A stretch of DNA of 64,000 nt, taken from assembly GCA_026027325.1 (NCBI GenBank), contig JAMSLZ010000008.1:930001-994000 (forward strand). The letters are read 5' to 3'. The stretch's first letter is position 1; the number at the start of each line of letters is the position of its first letter. The notes below the pieces were generated by a model, which made no database searches, was not told where the DNA came from, and was given only the letters and a program-made list of their open reading frames with translations. Positions 13,217 to 24,787 of this stretch are shown here, piece after piece. The position numbers and the translations under genes are program-made. Source of the stretch: Actinomucor elegans (lineage: Eukaryota; Mucoromycota; Mucoromycetes; Mucorales; Mucoraceae).

Positions 13217-13768
13217 AATAGTTATTTATTTACAATCATGTATCAGCAATGAAAGGTATGTTTCGAGTATAAACTATTTGATTTTGAATATTTCGCAAAG
13301 GCTTGATCTACGACGCTGTTAATATCAAGTGGAACTTGATTGAAGATAAAATGCCAATAAGTGTGCCGAATACCTAGTAATAGACAAGAGCAAAACTGCG
13401 TACAAGTGGACGTGATTGATCTAATTGTACTATTAGTGCGAGAATAATTTAGTTTACACATTGTCGGGTGAGAAGATGAGGTACGAAGTCTGTTATTAAG
13501 GGGCTTATTGCCAAGCTGACCTTTTTTTTTTTTTGACATTTAAATGAAAGGCACACTAAGTCTTCTACTTTCAAAGGGAGAACAGATAGAATATATTTAT
13601 GCATAGTTCTATACCATAGGGAGCGTGTGTTAGGGGGTGAGTGTAAAGATTAAAATACTGAGAATTACTGTTGGTCAAGAGAAAAGAACGAGGTTGTCGG
13701 TAAGCTATTCAACTGTGTGGCTATATAATATTTCAATGAAAATGTAGTCCATATCGTAATTTTTTTTA

Positions 13769-13972
13769 GGAACAACTGATGAAAGGCCCATCATCGATAT
13801 TATCTATAGTCACAGAGTCGTTCAAAGTGACGGACCAACTGTCATTATTCAACGAAAGAGGTTATGTATCCTGACGCCTCAAAAAAGTCTCGAGCAAGTT
13901 TCGTGGGCAGTCGGAGAAAGAGAGGGGAGTCTCGCGGCAGCAAAGGTCGAACGTGGTGAAGATTCTCGTTGA
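13769..13972 (+). pseudogene. Orphan coding-like fragment
   Basis: A 67-codon stop-free frame directly after an acceptor-like TTTTTTTAG. Its composition is protein-like (DERPIIDIIYSHRVV, then PTVIIQRKRL). There is no in-frame ATG and no upstream exon. It may be a remnant of a mobile element or a lost gene; I do not recognise the family. Confidence 0.25.
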
Positions 13973-14105
13973 AAGTGAAGAACTGACGAATTTGTATCCG
14001 TTTTTTAAGATGACTGTTAAGTCAATGGTTAGTTGGTATGTGAGCAATCAAAGCTTGTACTGGTAATTGCAACGTTGTCCGTGCACTACATCGAAATTGA
14101 TTGAT

Positions 14106-14396
14106 CTAATCCTTGGACAGATTATATATAGCTTTGTAGAGGGGTGACGTAAAGAAGCCTTTGGATACATCCTTAGGTTTGCGTAGTCCAGGGAAAAGGA
14201 ATGACAGTAAAGTGTTGGAGCCTAATGAATAAAAGTGTTTAAAATACTTTTTAGTATATCTACGGCTAATCATAAAAGCTTGGATGGCCGCCAGCCAAAC
14301 CTTGTCTTGGACCCAATCCCTTCTTTTAAGCTGATTAGAGTAGCTAAGGCTTTTTAGCAGCCCTACATGACCTAAAACTTTTTTCCTTAAGCGCAT
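14106..14396 (-). pseudogene. Orphan ORF, possible retroelement fragment
   Basis: A 96-codon ORF beginning MRLRKKVLGHVG and rich in Lys, Arg, Trp, Phe and Tyr (RRDWVQDKVWLAA, then ISRRYTKKYF). The basic-aromatic composition resembles the region after the reverse transcriptase domain of fungal LINE-like elements, but no catalytic motif is present. It could equally be a chance ORF. Confidence 0.25.
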
Positions 14397-15654
14397 TGAT
14401 GATAGCTGGCAAGCCAGCTTCTTTATTGAGCGCTTGTTGGTAACTGTGTGAATTACAGGAATTCTTTCAAATCATATACTTAATCCAACATATGTTTAGA
14501 GGGATGAGTGCTTAGGTCTTCCTGGTTGATACTGAGCAGTTTTCCAATCACATTTATAGAATTTCATTACTCCATCACTAACAATTGAGCTTGGAATATC
14601 AAATTCTTTTGGAATCTCGACTTACTTTCATTTAGACTTAATGGTTAAACTGTAAAAAATATTTCGAGTGAAATCGCCAAGTTCCTTTCCCTTTCTATTC
14701 TATTCGTTTGTGATGTCTGAAAGTGCCGTAGCTGATCAAGTTTTACAGTTTAAGATGCAGAATTGAAATTTTATGCAGAAAATAGACAAGCAATATAAAG
14801 TACAGCATATAAAAATAAGCATCTTCTATCCCTAATACGACTTGTATGAAATAGCATTATTGTTTAAATATCGTAGGCTTTGTGAGGTATTAGTAGCAAG
14901 AAAACATTATTCTTCCAGGATTAAAAACTATACTTTCGGATTATCTTGAGCTGGAGATCAATGGTCGTTCTTTATAGCTGAGTTGATTAATCGAGGTACC
15001 AATATCAGATAAGGTCTATAATCACTACAGTAGCCTTAGTACAAGTTAGAAGTTTCAGTGGTTAGTTTGCATTTTATATTATTGAGTCCCTTATTTTCCA
15101 TTCTCTTTTTTCCATTTCTTTGCAATTTTGTTATTAAAACAATCCAACTCACTTCGAAGTGGCTCAATTGCGCGTTCTGCAGAAGGAGGTCCCTTCTCAA
15201 TTATTTTGGCCTCAATTTCATCACCAAATTCTCAATAATTTAGAATTGTCTTTGTTAGATACGACATGCAAGCCAAGTTGTCTTGGGAAAAATAGCAACA
15301 TACCTGAAACAGTATGCTTTACGTTATCAAAATCAATGATTGGCAGAAAATTATCGTGACGCCACACGAAGTGAAAGTCATAACTACACTCATTTTGTTT
15401 ATTCATAGACAGTTTACAATCTATAACGGTTATATTCCATATGTGTATGTCATATAAACTTTCGGCCATTCTCCAGGTATTATTAAACTACAGGCTCTAC
15501 TTGAAGTGTTAACGCTCAAGCAATTTCTTTTAAATAATTGTAATTTGCTAAAAAAAAAGCAGATTCAAATAGTTACCCATCACATCAAAGAGATTATTCG
15601 ATTGAAAAAAAAAAGATACCTATGCTTCTACTATATCAGCATATCGATATTTTA

Positions 15655-18533
15655 TTCAAACTATTATACGAGTTCCAGATTGTCTTGGTCTTTACTTGAT
15701 GGATCCTACTGCAGTCGACAAACAACATCGTTTTGGTTTTTCGGTTTTTTGCTATGACTCCAAGCGTCTTGTGCTTTCAAGGTCCTTTAGTTGGTTGGCA
15801 TCTCTGATGCTTGGTAACTATAGATCTGTGCTCAGGGGCAGCTTGCAGTAGTGTTGAACAGAAGTAGTTTTTACTTTCCACTGCTGATTCAAAGACATCC
15901 TAGGCCTTTTTTTTGCATAAAAAAAGCTAGATGGAAAAGCCGCGTGGCAGCATAGCCTTTAGTCTGACGTGAAGGTTCTACAGTGCGCTATCGGCTTTGG
16001 CGGATAGGGAGCTGTAGGTCTGTGCTCAGGGGCAGCTTCTGATATGGTTGAAAAATGAAACTGCGGTGCTTCCAAGCATACAGACTCATCCCGTATCATT
16101 GTCAGCTTAAAGTCCTATGGTAGGATGGGAGAGAAAGACTGATTGTAACGTAAAACTATTTCGAATTGCTGTTTGTGTGGCTGTTAAAGAGGAGACCCTT
16201 CAAGTATTGTTATGCAAGGCAATTCTGGTTCTCAAAACTGCAAAGGAAGTATATTGCTACCTATTTATCTCTCTTATATAGTGGTACATTAATGATTTTG
16301 TTTTATATTGGATAGGATACATTTCTTCTTTCGCGATTTGGCGTTGCTAATAGATACCGTATTGAGGTTTCATTCAATACTATACGAGTTCCAGATTGTC
16401 TTGGTCTTTACTTGATGGATCCTAATGCAGTCGACAAACAACATCGTTTTGATTTTTCGGTTTTTTGCTATGACTCCAAGCGTCTTGTGCTTTCAAGGTC
16501 CTTTAGTTGGTTGGCATCTCTGATGCTTGGTAACTATAGATCTGTGCTCAGGGGCAGCTTGCAGTAGTGTTGAACAGAAGTAGTTTTTACTTTCCGCTAC
16601 TGATTCAAAGACATCCTAGGCCTTTTTTTTTGCATAAAAAAGCTAGATGGAAAAGTCGCGTGGCAGCATAGCCTTTAGTCTGACGTGAGGGTTCTACAGT
16701 GCGTTATCGGCTTTGGCGGATAGGGAGCTGTAGGTCTGTGCTCAGGGGCAGCTTCTGATATGGTTGAAAAATGAAACTGTGGTGCTTCCAAGCATACAGA
16801 CTCATCCCGTATCATTGTCAGCTTAAAGTCCTATGGTAGGATGGAAGAGAAAGACTAATTGTAACGTAAAACTATTTCAACTTGCTGTTTGTGTGGCTGT
16901 CAAAGAGGAGACCCTTCAAGTATTGTTATGCAAGGCAATTCTGGTTCTCAAAACTGCAAAGGAAGTATATTGCTACCTATTTGTCTCTCTTATATAGTGG
17001 TACATTAATGATTTTGTTTTATATTGGATAGGATACATTTCTTCTTTCGCGATTTGGCGTTGCTAACAAATACTACATCAAGGTTTTGTTCAAACTATTA
17101 TACGAGTTTCAGATTGTCTTGGTCTTTACTTGATGGATCCTACTGCAGTCGACAAACAACATCGTTTTGGTTTTTCGGTTTTTTGCTATGACTCCAAGCG
17201 CCTTGTGCTTTCAAGGTCCTTTAGTTGGTTGGCATCTCTGATGCTTGGTAACTATAGATCTGTGCTCAGGGGCAGCTTGCAGTAGTGTTGAACAGAAGTA
17301 GTTTTTACTTTCCGCTACTGATTCAAAGACATCCTAGGCCTTTTTTTTTGCATAAAAAAGCTAGATGGAAAAGTCGCTTGGTAGCATAGCCTTTAGTCTG
17401 ACGTGAAGGTTCTACAGTGCGCTATCGGCTTTGGCGGATAGGGAGCTGTAGGTCTGTGCTCAGGGGCAGCTTCTGATATGGTTGAAAAATGAAACTGTGG
17501 TGCTTCCAAGCATACAGACTCATCCTGTATCATTGTCAGCTTAAAGTCCTATGGTAGGATGGGAGAGAAAGACTAATTGTAACGTAAAACTATTTCGACT
17601 TGCTGTTTGTGTGGCTGTTAAAGAGGAGACCCTTCAAGTATTGTTATGCAAGGCAATTCTGGTTCTCAAAACTGCAAAGGAAGTATATTGCTACCTATTT
17701 GTCTCTCTTATATAGTGGTACATTAATGATTTTGTTTTATATTGGATAGGATACATTTCTTCTTTCGCGATTTGGCGTTGCTAACAAATACTACATCAAG
17801 GTTTTGTTCAAACTATTATACGAGTTTCAGATTGTCTTGGTCTTTACTTGATGGATCCTACTGCAGTCGACAAACAACATCGTTTTGGTTTTTCGGTTTT
17901 TTGCTATGACTCCAAGTGTCTTGTGCTTTCAAGGTCCTTTAGTTGGTTGGCATCTCTGATGCTTGGTAACTATAGATCTGTGCTCAGGGGCAGCTTGCAG
18001 TAGTGTTGAACAGAAGTAGTTTTTACTTTCCACTGCTGATTCAAAGACATCCTAGGCCTTTTTTTTGCATAAAAAAAGCTAGATGGAAAAGCCGCGTGGC
18101 AGCATAGCCTTTAGTCTGACGTGAAGGTTCTACAGTGCGCTATCGGCTTTGGCGGATAGGGAGCTGTAGGTCTGTGCTCAGGGGCAGCTTCTGATATGGT
18201 TGAAAAATGAAACTGTGGTGCTTCCAAGCATACAGACTCATCCTGTATCATTGTCAGCTTAAAGTCCTATGGTAGGATGGGAGAGAAAGACTAATTGTAA
18301 CGTAAAACTATTTCAACTTGCTGTTTGTATGGCTGTCAAAGAGGAGACCCTTCAAGTATTGTTATGCAAGGCAATTCTGGTTCTCAAAACTGCAAAGGAA
18401 GTATATTGCTACCTATTTGTCTCTCTTATATAGTGGTACATTAATGATTTTGTTTTATATTGGATAGGATACATTTCTTCTTTCGCGATTTGGCGTTGCT
18501 AACTAATACTGCATCGGGGTTTTGTTCAAACTA
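15655..18533. repeat. Tandem array: four units of about 717 bp
   Basis: Four consecutive units start at the phrase TTCAAACTATTATACGAG (the CGAG falls at 15669, 16385, 17103 and 17821; periods 716, 718, 718), and the array ends at TTCAAACTA at 18533. Units differ by scattered substitutions only, roughly 95-98% alike by eye. Each unit has an internal duplication of CTGTGCTCAGGGGCAGCTT about 190 bp apart and a hairpin CTAGGCC-T8/9-GCA-T-A6/7-GCTAG. It also carries a TATATAG box and two micro-ORFs of 50 and 54 codons, intact in all four units (first unit: 15699-15851 and 16117-16281). Units 1 and 4 share variants, as do units 2 and 3, which suggests exchange between units. A dead DDE transposase follows. 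The array resembles no rRNA spacer or snRNA gene that I recognise. Confidence 0.9.
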
Positions 18534-18744
18534 CTACAATCGTGCACTAACAGTCGCTTTTTAATCAAATCTAAGATTGTGTTATAAGTGTGCCAAGCAT
18601 CAATGAAAACACATTATTAAAGCATAAACTGTAAAGAACCTTATAAGTATCCATAGATCAATTTCAGTCTAAGTTTTGTGAAGTGTTATTAATTCATCGC
18701 ATCATTGTTGAAATATTTCTTGCTGCTGTAATTCTCACATACAC

Positions 18745-19096
18745 TTGTTATTTGTGGAAGAGATGGCACTGATTTTAAATAAACTTGGGTTGAACGATAT
18801 GTATGTTAAAATGGACAATGCCACAATATACAAAACACCCGGGGTACTCAAAATAATCCGTGACAACAAGCATACATCAATGTTTCTACCACCTTACGCG
18901 CCTTTTCTGAATCCAATTGGAGAGTACTGTGGTTAAAAATTATAGGTGAGGTACGTAAAATATCTCTTGGAACGAATGAAATTTTTACTGATAGGATTGA
19001 AGAAACAGTCAAGAAAGTTACGCCAAAAGACTGTTGAGGTTGGATTCGCCATGCGCAAAAGCACTTCCTTAAGTGTTTGGACATGGAGAAAATATA
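18745..19096 (+). pseudogene. Tc1/mariner-type DDE transposase, C-terminal remnant
   Basis: The open part encodes the catalytic core end of a Tc1/mariner/IS630 transposase: VKMDNATIYKTP (second catalytic Asp), then MFLPPYAPFLNPIGE, matching the usual LPPYSPxLNPIE motif with the third acidic residue. After a stop near 18936 a shifted frame continues the family: EVRKISLG, then RIEETVKKVTPKDC, a stop, and GWIRHAQKHFLKC up to 19096. At least one frameshift and one internal stop make it dead. The N-terminal HTH and first Asp are missing; the 717-bp array occupies the upstream side. A related HTH fragment lies at 26868. Confidence 0.8.
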
Positions 19097-19099
19097 ATT

Positions 19100-19815
19100 A
19101 ACTCTATGAAATGTACGCATAATAAATACTGGCTTTACAGTATTTGCAATGGTGATAAAAACATTTTATTGAGTAATAGAAAATCTTACTACTTGCTAAT
19201 AGCAAACTTTATTCAGCATGAATATCTTTTATTGGACTTTGAAAAAAAAAACTATTGGCAGTACCTTTTATTTTATTTCAGCGCCCCAATTTTCGTATTT
19301 TCAAACGCGAAACACTATATTGCCTCAAAAGCGACGCTTTGCTCTTTATGAGTAGGCTTAGCTTGATCTTCTTGAGCCAAATTGTGCCTAATATTGCTGA
19401 TTTCACTTTAATAAAAATGTTGATCTTAGTTATTATAGGTACGTAGTAATGTCTTGGTTGCTAATTGTGCCATAAAACCCTCTCTCTTTCTCTCTCTTTG
19501 ATTTTTTCTTTTTTTAGTTGGATAGTTTTTTCTTTTTATTTTATAGCTAAGATAGTATCTTTCTTATCTCTAGGTGGGTGTTATTTGAGTTTATCCTGCC
19601 AGTGTCCTGGAAATGCTTTATATTAATTTATCCTGTGTGACCGTTATCTGTCAAGACTTTACTGACGGGGTTATTCTATTTTCTTTTTTCTTTCCGTGTA
19701 TGTTTATTCTTATTTTTATATACTCTATTCACCATCTTCTGGGTCAAGGTGTATTGAATTATTTTTCATTAGGGTTATTATCTATTAGAGCTTCAACTTT
19801 GTTTCTTTTTCTTTT

Positions 19816-19849
<34 letters not shown>

Positions 19850-22800
19850 GGTGCTTTTTACGTAATGATGAGTCTAAGCATTTTCTCCAGTAGATGATAA
19901 TCATGGTCCTATTGTTTAAAGAAAAACACTAATCCTGAGTGCACTTTATTACGACATCCCAAATGAAAAAAGAATTTTTTTCAATCACGTGTATGGTATT
20001 TCCTTGTCTAATGAATTGCTGCTGTACATAATAGTTGCATAGTCCATATATCCTAAGCTCTCAATGACTCTTTGCTTAGTATTCAATAATAAACTTGAAC
20101 GAACGTCCATGCATTGATTCTTCTATGATAATTATCAATGGATACACGCGTCTAGATAGATTGAGAAAACTACGCGTTTATGCAAAAAAAGTGTGACACA
20201 AAACTATGATTTTGTTTCAAACAATAAGCCTTTTGTGCCTTCAAGTTATGTATACTATTGAAATGCGCTGTGTAAGTAGATATTATGACATTCCATATTG
20301 AAAAGGACAAGGTAATGGCCTTTCCGGACGATACTTTTGTATAGTTTACTTACCAAAGATGCCGAATTATCTTTGGTGTGTTCAATAAACAGTTTCTCCT
20401 ACTAACTCTAATAATATAGTCAGAAACTAGTTTAGTAACAAAGCCAAGCTTTTTGCATCGATCACACTGTAGCTTTAGTTCATAGGCTGCCATGTAATAT
20501 TCCCCTTGTCAATTGGATTCATTATATAATATTAATGAAAAAAAAAAAGAAAGATTATACTTGCATTGAGCTTAATAATTGATCTTTGATCGATCAAAAT
20601 TGCTTATAATATTAACTAATCTGTTCTCTCTTGGCTTTTAGCAACACGTTTGGATATTGGATCATGTCTCTAAAGTGCCTTTAATATCATGAAAAATAAT
20701 CATGCAATGATACATCACTATCACCAAATATTTGCTCAAGATCAGAGTTTGCTTTTTAATAACAAGATGTGCTCAGTACACACAAGACACTTTCATATGG
20801 TCAACTCATTTATTCTTATTCGAAATAATAGATAAAGCATTGAAACTGCTGTAGCAAGTGCTAAAGGAAAGTTCAAAAAAAATTTAGTCTCCAGAACTCA
20901 TCCAACTATGTCTATCTCGGTCAAATATTTCGACCGATTAAAAATTAATGTGAGTATACTATTTTGAATGATGGACTTGGATTGCATACACTTTTGCAAG
21001 TTAGATCTGCTGATTTATAGATTTTTGGGTTGATCCCAGTCAAATGTATTTGATTAGTAGTCTGTACTTGAAATGAGTTTCTTTGCCCACAAAGCATTCA
21101 TTTAATTGAGCTACAACCAAGAGGTATCAGCATATATTGTAGCAAATCAAACGTGTTGTATAAAACCTTATGGCTTCATATCCGTATTTATAAAAAGTAT
21201 ACGCTAGAGACTGTGTTGGTAAAGGCGGCTGATAGTTAATTAACTTCGATAAACACTGCATCCTTTACTGATATATTAAACATAGAGTATCTGCGTGATT
21301 ATAAAACGGACTGTATTAACGAAATCCTAACATGAATACTTCTACATCGTGTACTATGCGCTCATTTAAAGGTTTCATGATAATATCACAAATTTCATCT
21401 TTCAAATCCCGTCAAAGGGTCTTGTCTGTAATGAATTCAATCAGTTAATGCAACCAGTTGATTGTTCTTCAAAATTTTATTTCGCCGCAACGTATTGCGG
21501 ACTTGCATTTAGAAGCCATGCATACTTCACACATAACAATTATTCTCTGATACATTATCTTTTACTACTTCTGTTACAGTATTAAAGAATAGCGCAGCAG
21601 TTTTAGGGCACCATACCTTGCTGAAGGCTGTTACCCTTATAATCATAATCTTGGTATGTATTCAGTGTAAACCGGGCTTTTTATACTCTATTTCATTATA
21701 TAAAATAGGGATTTAGTTTACTCAACACTACTCGCACTACTCTAAAAAGGATATTGTGTGTAATATGCCTTGTTCAAGTAGATTATACCAAGATAATTTT
21801 TTTTTCAATTAAATCGGATAAAAGGTGGTCAAGCATGGACCGAAACTCACTTAGTTAAATCGATAAAGTTAATGCTTTTGACTAAAATTAACAGCATACA
21901 ATCACTAGCTTATATTGTGAAACAGAGTTATCAGCGTGTGTTGTGTCTTTTTTTGTATTGAACCAAATAGAGTAGTGTCTACCTATGTGCTGCAAAGATG
22001 ATGATATAATCCATACGGGCGCCATAGTTTTGCTGCTATTAAACCTGATGAGTTTAGCATTTCTGTCATTTACAGAAGAATCAATTCTATTCAAATTTAG
22101 GATAAAAAAAATCATACTTGTATCATCTTGCAAAATGCTAGAGAAAACCCTTATAAGAGTGTAGATTTGTCGATCAACCCGTAGAGTATTTGGGGGTACT
22201 ATCCTTTGTTGTTATTGTTGTTACTATGAATCTTTGTTTATACAAAAAAAACCATCAGCTACATCATCGCATTTTAATTGATAAATAGCAGATTAAGTTA
22301 TATTGGCAGTTCAAGTTCCCAATTAGCACATGTAGCATCATACACTACAATTTTTGATTTCTAGATATAAGGTTTCTGCTAAAAAAATTGAAATAACCCC
22401 GCTTGGAAAATCGGTCTGCTAAATTATTATTTGAAGCATGCGATATCAACTAAATATCGTATTGGATTAGTACTTTAAGCTCATAATAATTTTTTACAAC
22501 TGGTAGAACCGTAAATCCATCCTAATGTATTTATTAGGTTCTTCATTCACTCAATGATTGTGTACTTTTTTTTTTTGCATATAATTAAAGTTTGAACCAA
22601 GCGGCGCGGCTATAGCGCGATAACAGATCCAACCATTTAGCCAAATCTGAACAGCAAAAGGTGCCACAGGAATTGAGTCATTATGTAATACATACCTTGG
22701 AAATCGAGAGAATTATATCAGGTCACCTATCCATTGCAATGAAAAATTGCAAAATGTGAGGTGGTTTTCATTGACCCAGCTAATAAATTATAAATTACAA

Positions 22801-22914
22801 GCTACCTTATTCGAACGTTAAATGACTAACAGTAAGCTGTAAAGGGATTCAATCAAAACTATAGCAGCTTGTTACACGAACAACGAAAATACTATAATAA
22901 ACAGCAGTTTTCAT
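19100..22914. other. Gene-poor spacer with poly(T) tract
   Basis: About 3.8 kb with no supported gene. A T-rich stretch and a poly(T) tract near 19815-19848 create the spurious Phe/Leu-rich ORF at 19613-19897. Remaining frames are short and unbiased. Confidence 0.55.
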
Positions 22915-23681
22915 ATGTCAGACCATTTTTTGCTGCCTATGAATCAACTAATGAGCAATGTCGAAACAAAAGTTGATGGAGAACATACTCTAACAACAAC
23001 ATCTCTAGACATTTCGGAACCCGAATTGTCTCTGGTAAGATTATTCTATAAACCTATATAGTTATATATTCAGCACTCATAAACTCTATTTTTTTTTTCC
23101 AAAAGCCTTACCCAAATGCAAGTGCTACACTAAGCAGTCAACAAATCGGCCCTCTCCTAAAGGAAAACGATTCAATATCCAATAATCAGACCAAGAGCCG
23201 AAAGACTGAATATACACCTCTATTGAAAAAACAGACATCTACTTTTGCCAAGGCCTTATTCAAGTTCATATTCAAGAATAATAACCTGCTCCTCATGTTT
23301 AATGTCCTTAATAAACTGTGGAAGAGCAGGCTTCATTTCATTGTACCCACTAGATGCCTACTAAAAAGAGTATTCTTTATCATGAAACACGACGGTTACA
23401 AGAAGCTTGTATTGTACTCAATTCATTTTGTTAAGCGCTTTTTACAACAGCAGCATAAGATGGCTGCCAATGGATTACCTCAACGCCGGCCAAAGCACCC
23501 TGCTACTACAGCCCTGTTGTTGTTATCTACAACGAGCCATTTGTTGGCTATGCTGAACAAAATCGGCTCGCGATGGCTTTTGGGCGTAATAAAAAGCATG
23601 GGCGGTTTGGATTCAATTGTATTAGCTGTTAGCACTATTCTATTTACAAAATCAGTTCAGAACTCATCACGTATATTTTGA
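22915..23681 (+). CDS. Hypothetical protein, two exons
   Basis: Exon 1 (22915-23034, 40 codons) joins exon 2 (23106-23681) across a 71-nt intron with GTAAGA donor and a pyrimidine-rich TTTTTTTTTCCAAAAG acceptor, giving 231 residues. The N-terminal 90 residues are acidic and Ser/Thr/Asn-rich, probably disordered. The C-terminal half is basic and amphipathic with two moderately hydrophobic helices (ATTALLLLSTTSHLLAML, LDSIVLAVSTILF) that may associate with a membrane. No family is recognised. An (AAT)n run follows the stop directly. Frame continuity across a good intron argues for a real gene. Confidence 0.65.
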
Positions 23682-23834
23682 ATAATAATAATAATAATAA
23701 TAATAAAATAAAAAAAAACTGGCTTTTTTTTTGTGATTACAGTAGATCGTTTCGTTTTATGCCAAATCAATTATCCTATGAATCTTATTGGCTAGGATAA
23801 ACGTTATGAATGCCGGTCAAACCTCGTAAGTGAA

Positions 23835-24274
23835 ATGATTTTCTTTGATAGTGTCACTTGTATATCCAAACAATTAGTGCGGAACTACCCTGAATTGTAC
23901 CAGGTATGCATGCATCATTTGAGTTTAAGGTCTTTTCAAGAGTTTAACGAAAGGTTGGAAAAGAAGTCCAACTAGCCAGCTTATATGCAATTATTACGAA
24001 CATTATTATATGGACTTTCCGCCTATTGGTTTGCTGTCATTGTAGCTTTATTACAGTCAAACAAACAAATCGGCTAAAGTGTTATCCTCAAGAAGGAGTT
24101 TCAACTGTATACCATCCAGTATTTCGTTTACTTCAGGGAGCCATTGTGTCCGTTCCAATCCGATATCATGATACATATCATCTTTTATTTACATCTACTT
24201 TTTTCTTTTCATTTACTATCTGTCAGTGGCGCCAAATAAAGAAAAAGATAAGACACTCTTGTCATGATAGTTGA
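23835..24274 (+). CDS. Hypothetical small membrane protein
   Basis: Proposed exons 23835-23903 and 23954-24274 (50-nt intron, GTATGC donor, GAAAG acceptor) give 129 residues. The join reads RNYPELYQ-VGKEVQLASLYAII. Hydrophobic segments follow (IITNIIIWTF and, near the end, HLLFTSTFFFSFTIC), then a Lys-rich tail. The start is uncertain: another ATG at 23806 followed by TC-GTAAGT would be an attractive first exon but does not join in frame to anything I could find. No family is recognised. The gene lies 150 bp after the preceding one on the same strand. Confidence 0.4.
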
Positions 24275-24437
24275 ATAAGTTTTCCCTTATTAATGGATAC
24301 AATGAGAAAAAGTGATGCATTAGGTAGCCTTTCCGAGGATCAAGGATTTAAAGTTCCGCCAATCATTGATCCAGAACATATATATTGAATATCACTGACG
24401 TTTGGCGGCTAACTATTTAGGCCGGCAATGAGCTAGG

Positions 24438-24447
24438 TATATAAAAG
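24438..24447 (+). promoter_or_regulatory. TATA box
   Basis: TATATAAAAG lies 77 nt before the ATG at 24524 and is followed by a CT-rich leader, a typical strong fungal promoter layout. Confidence 0.6.
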
Positions 24448-24523
24448 GGACATGCTTTATTGACACTTTTTTTTTGTTGAATCACAGCTTCTTCCTCTTT
24501 CTCTCTCTTTTTTTAATATCATC

Positions 24524-24787
24524 ATGGTTTATCATATCAAATTAAGCTTATTTAACAAAAAAAGCCTATCAAATGATGATTCAGTCTCTACTGCAAGTAC
24601 AGTTGCTCCATCCAAATCTCGGTCTACAATGGATTCATTCCTGGCTGCATTCAGTACAGAAAAATATGCCAATGATCCTACGCGAACTACAAATCATCCT
24701 GATATGGTTGGTTACTACTATGACCCTATGAGCTGTGGTGGTTGTCGTCAAACTGTAGGATACGATTGTACAAATACTGGTGCTTAA
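24524..24787 (+). CDS. 87-residue hypothetical protein with C-terminal Cys motif
   Basis: A single-exon ORF with a strong TATA box, a TC-rich leader and ATC-ATC-ATGG start context. The protein is Ser/Thr-rich in its first half and ends in an unusual Tyr/Cys/Gly motif, GYYYDPMSCGGCRQTVGYDC, with three cysteines in the last 20 residues. There is no signal peptide and no recognised domain. The strong core promoter and AT-rich 3' flank with AATAAA-like AACAATAAAG downstream suggest a well-expressed small gene. Function unknown; metal binding or palmitoylation of the CGGC pair are possible but unsupported. Confidence 0.65.
   Translation: MVYHIKLSLFNKKSLSNDDSVSTASTVAPSKSRSTMDSFLAAFSTEKYANDPTRTTNHPDMVGYYYDPMSCGGCRQTVGYDCTNTGA

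Larger units (their letters stand above)
12110..15654. other. Gene-poor spacer
   Basis: About 3.5 kb without an intact gene. It holds a dispersed-repeat copy (12591-12660), a T10/A10 dyad near 12674, a poly(T) tract near 13189-13215 and two coding-like orphan frames (13769-13972 plus, 14106-14396 minus), listed separately. Confidence 0.5.

Noticed and set aside
15655..18533. CRISPR array or rDNA repeat
   Set aside because: Unit length of 717 bp with no spacer/repeat alternation and no rRNA sequence; the organism is eukaryotic.
19613..19897. 94-codon Phe/Leu-rich ORF resembling a membrane protein
   Set aside because: Produced by a T-rich tract and poly(T); no promoter or homology pattern.
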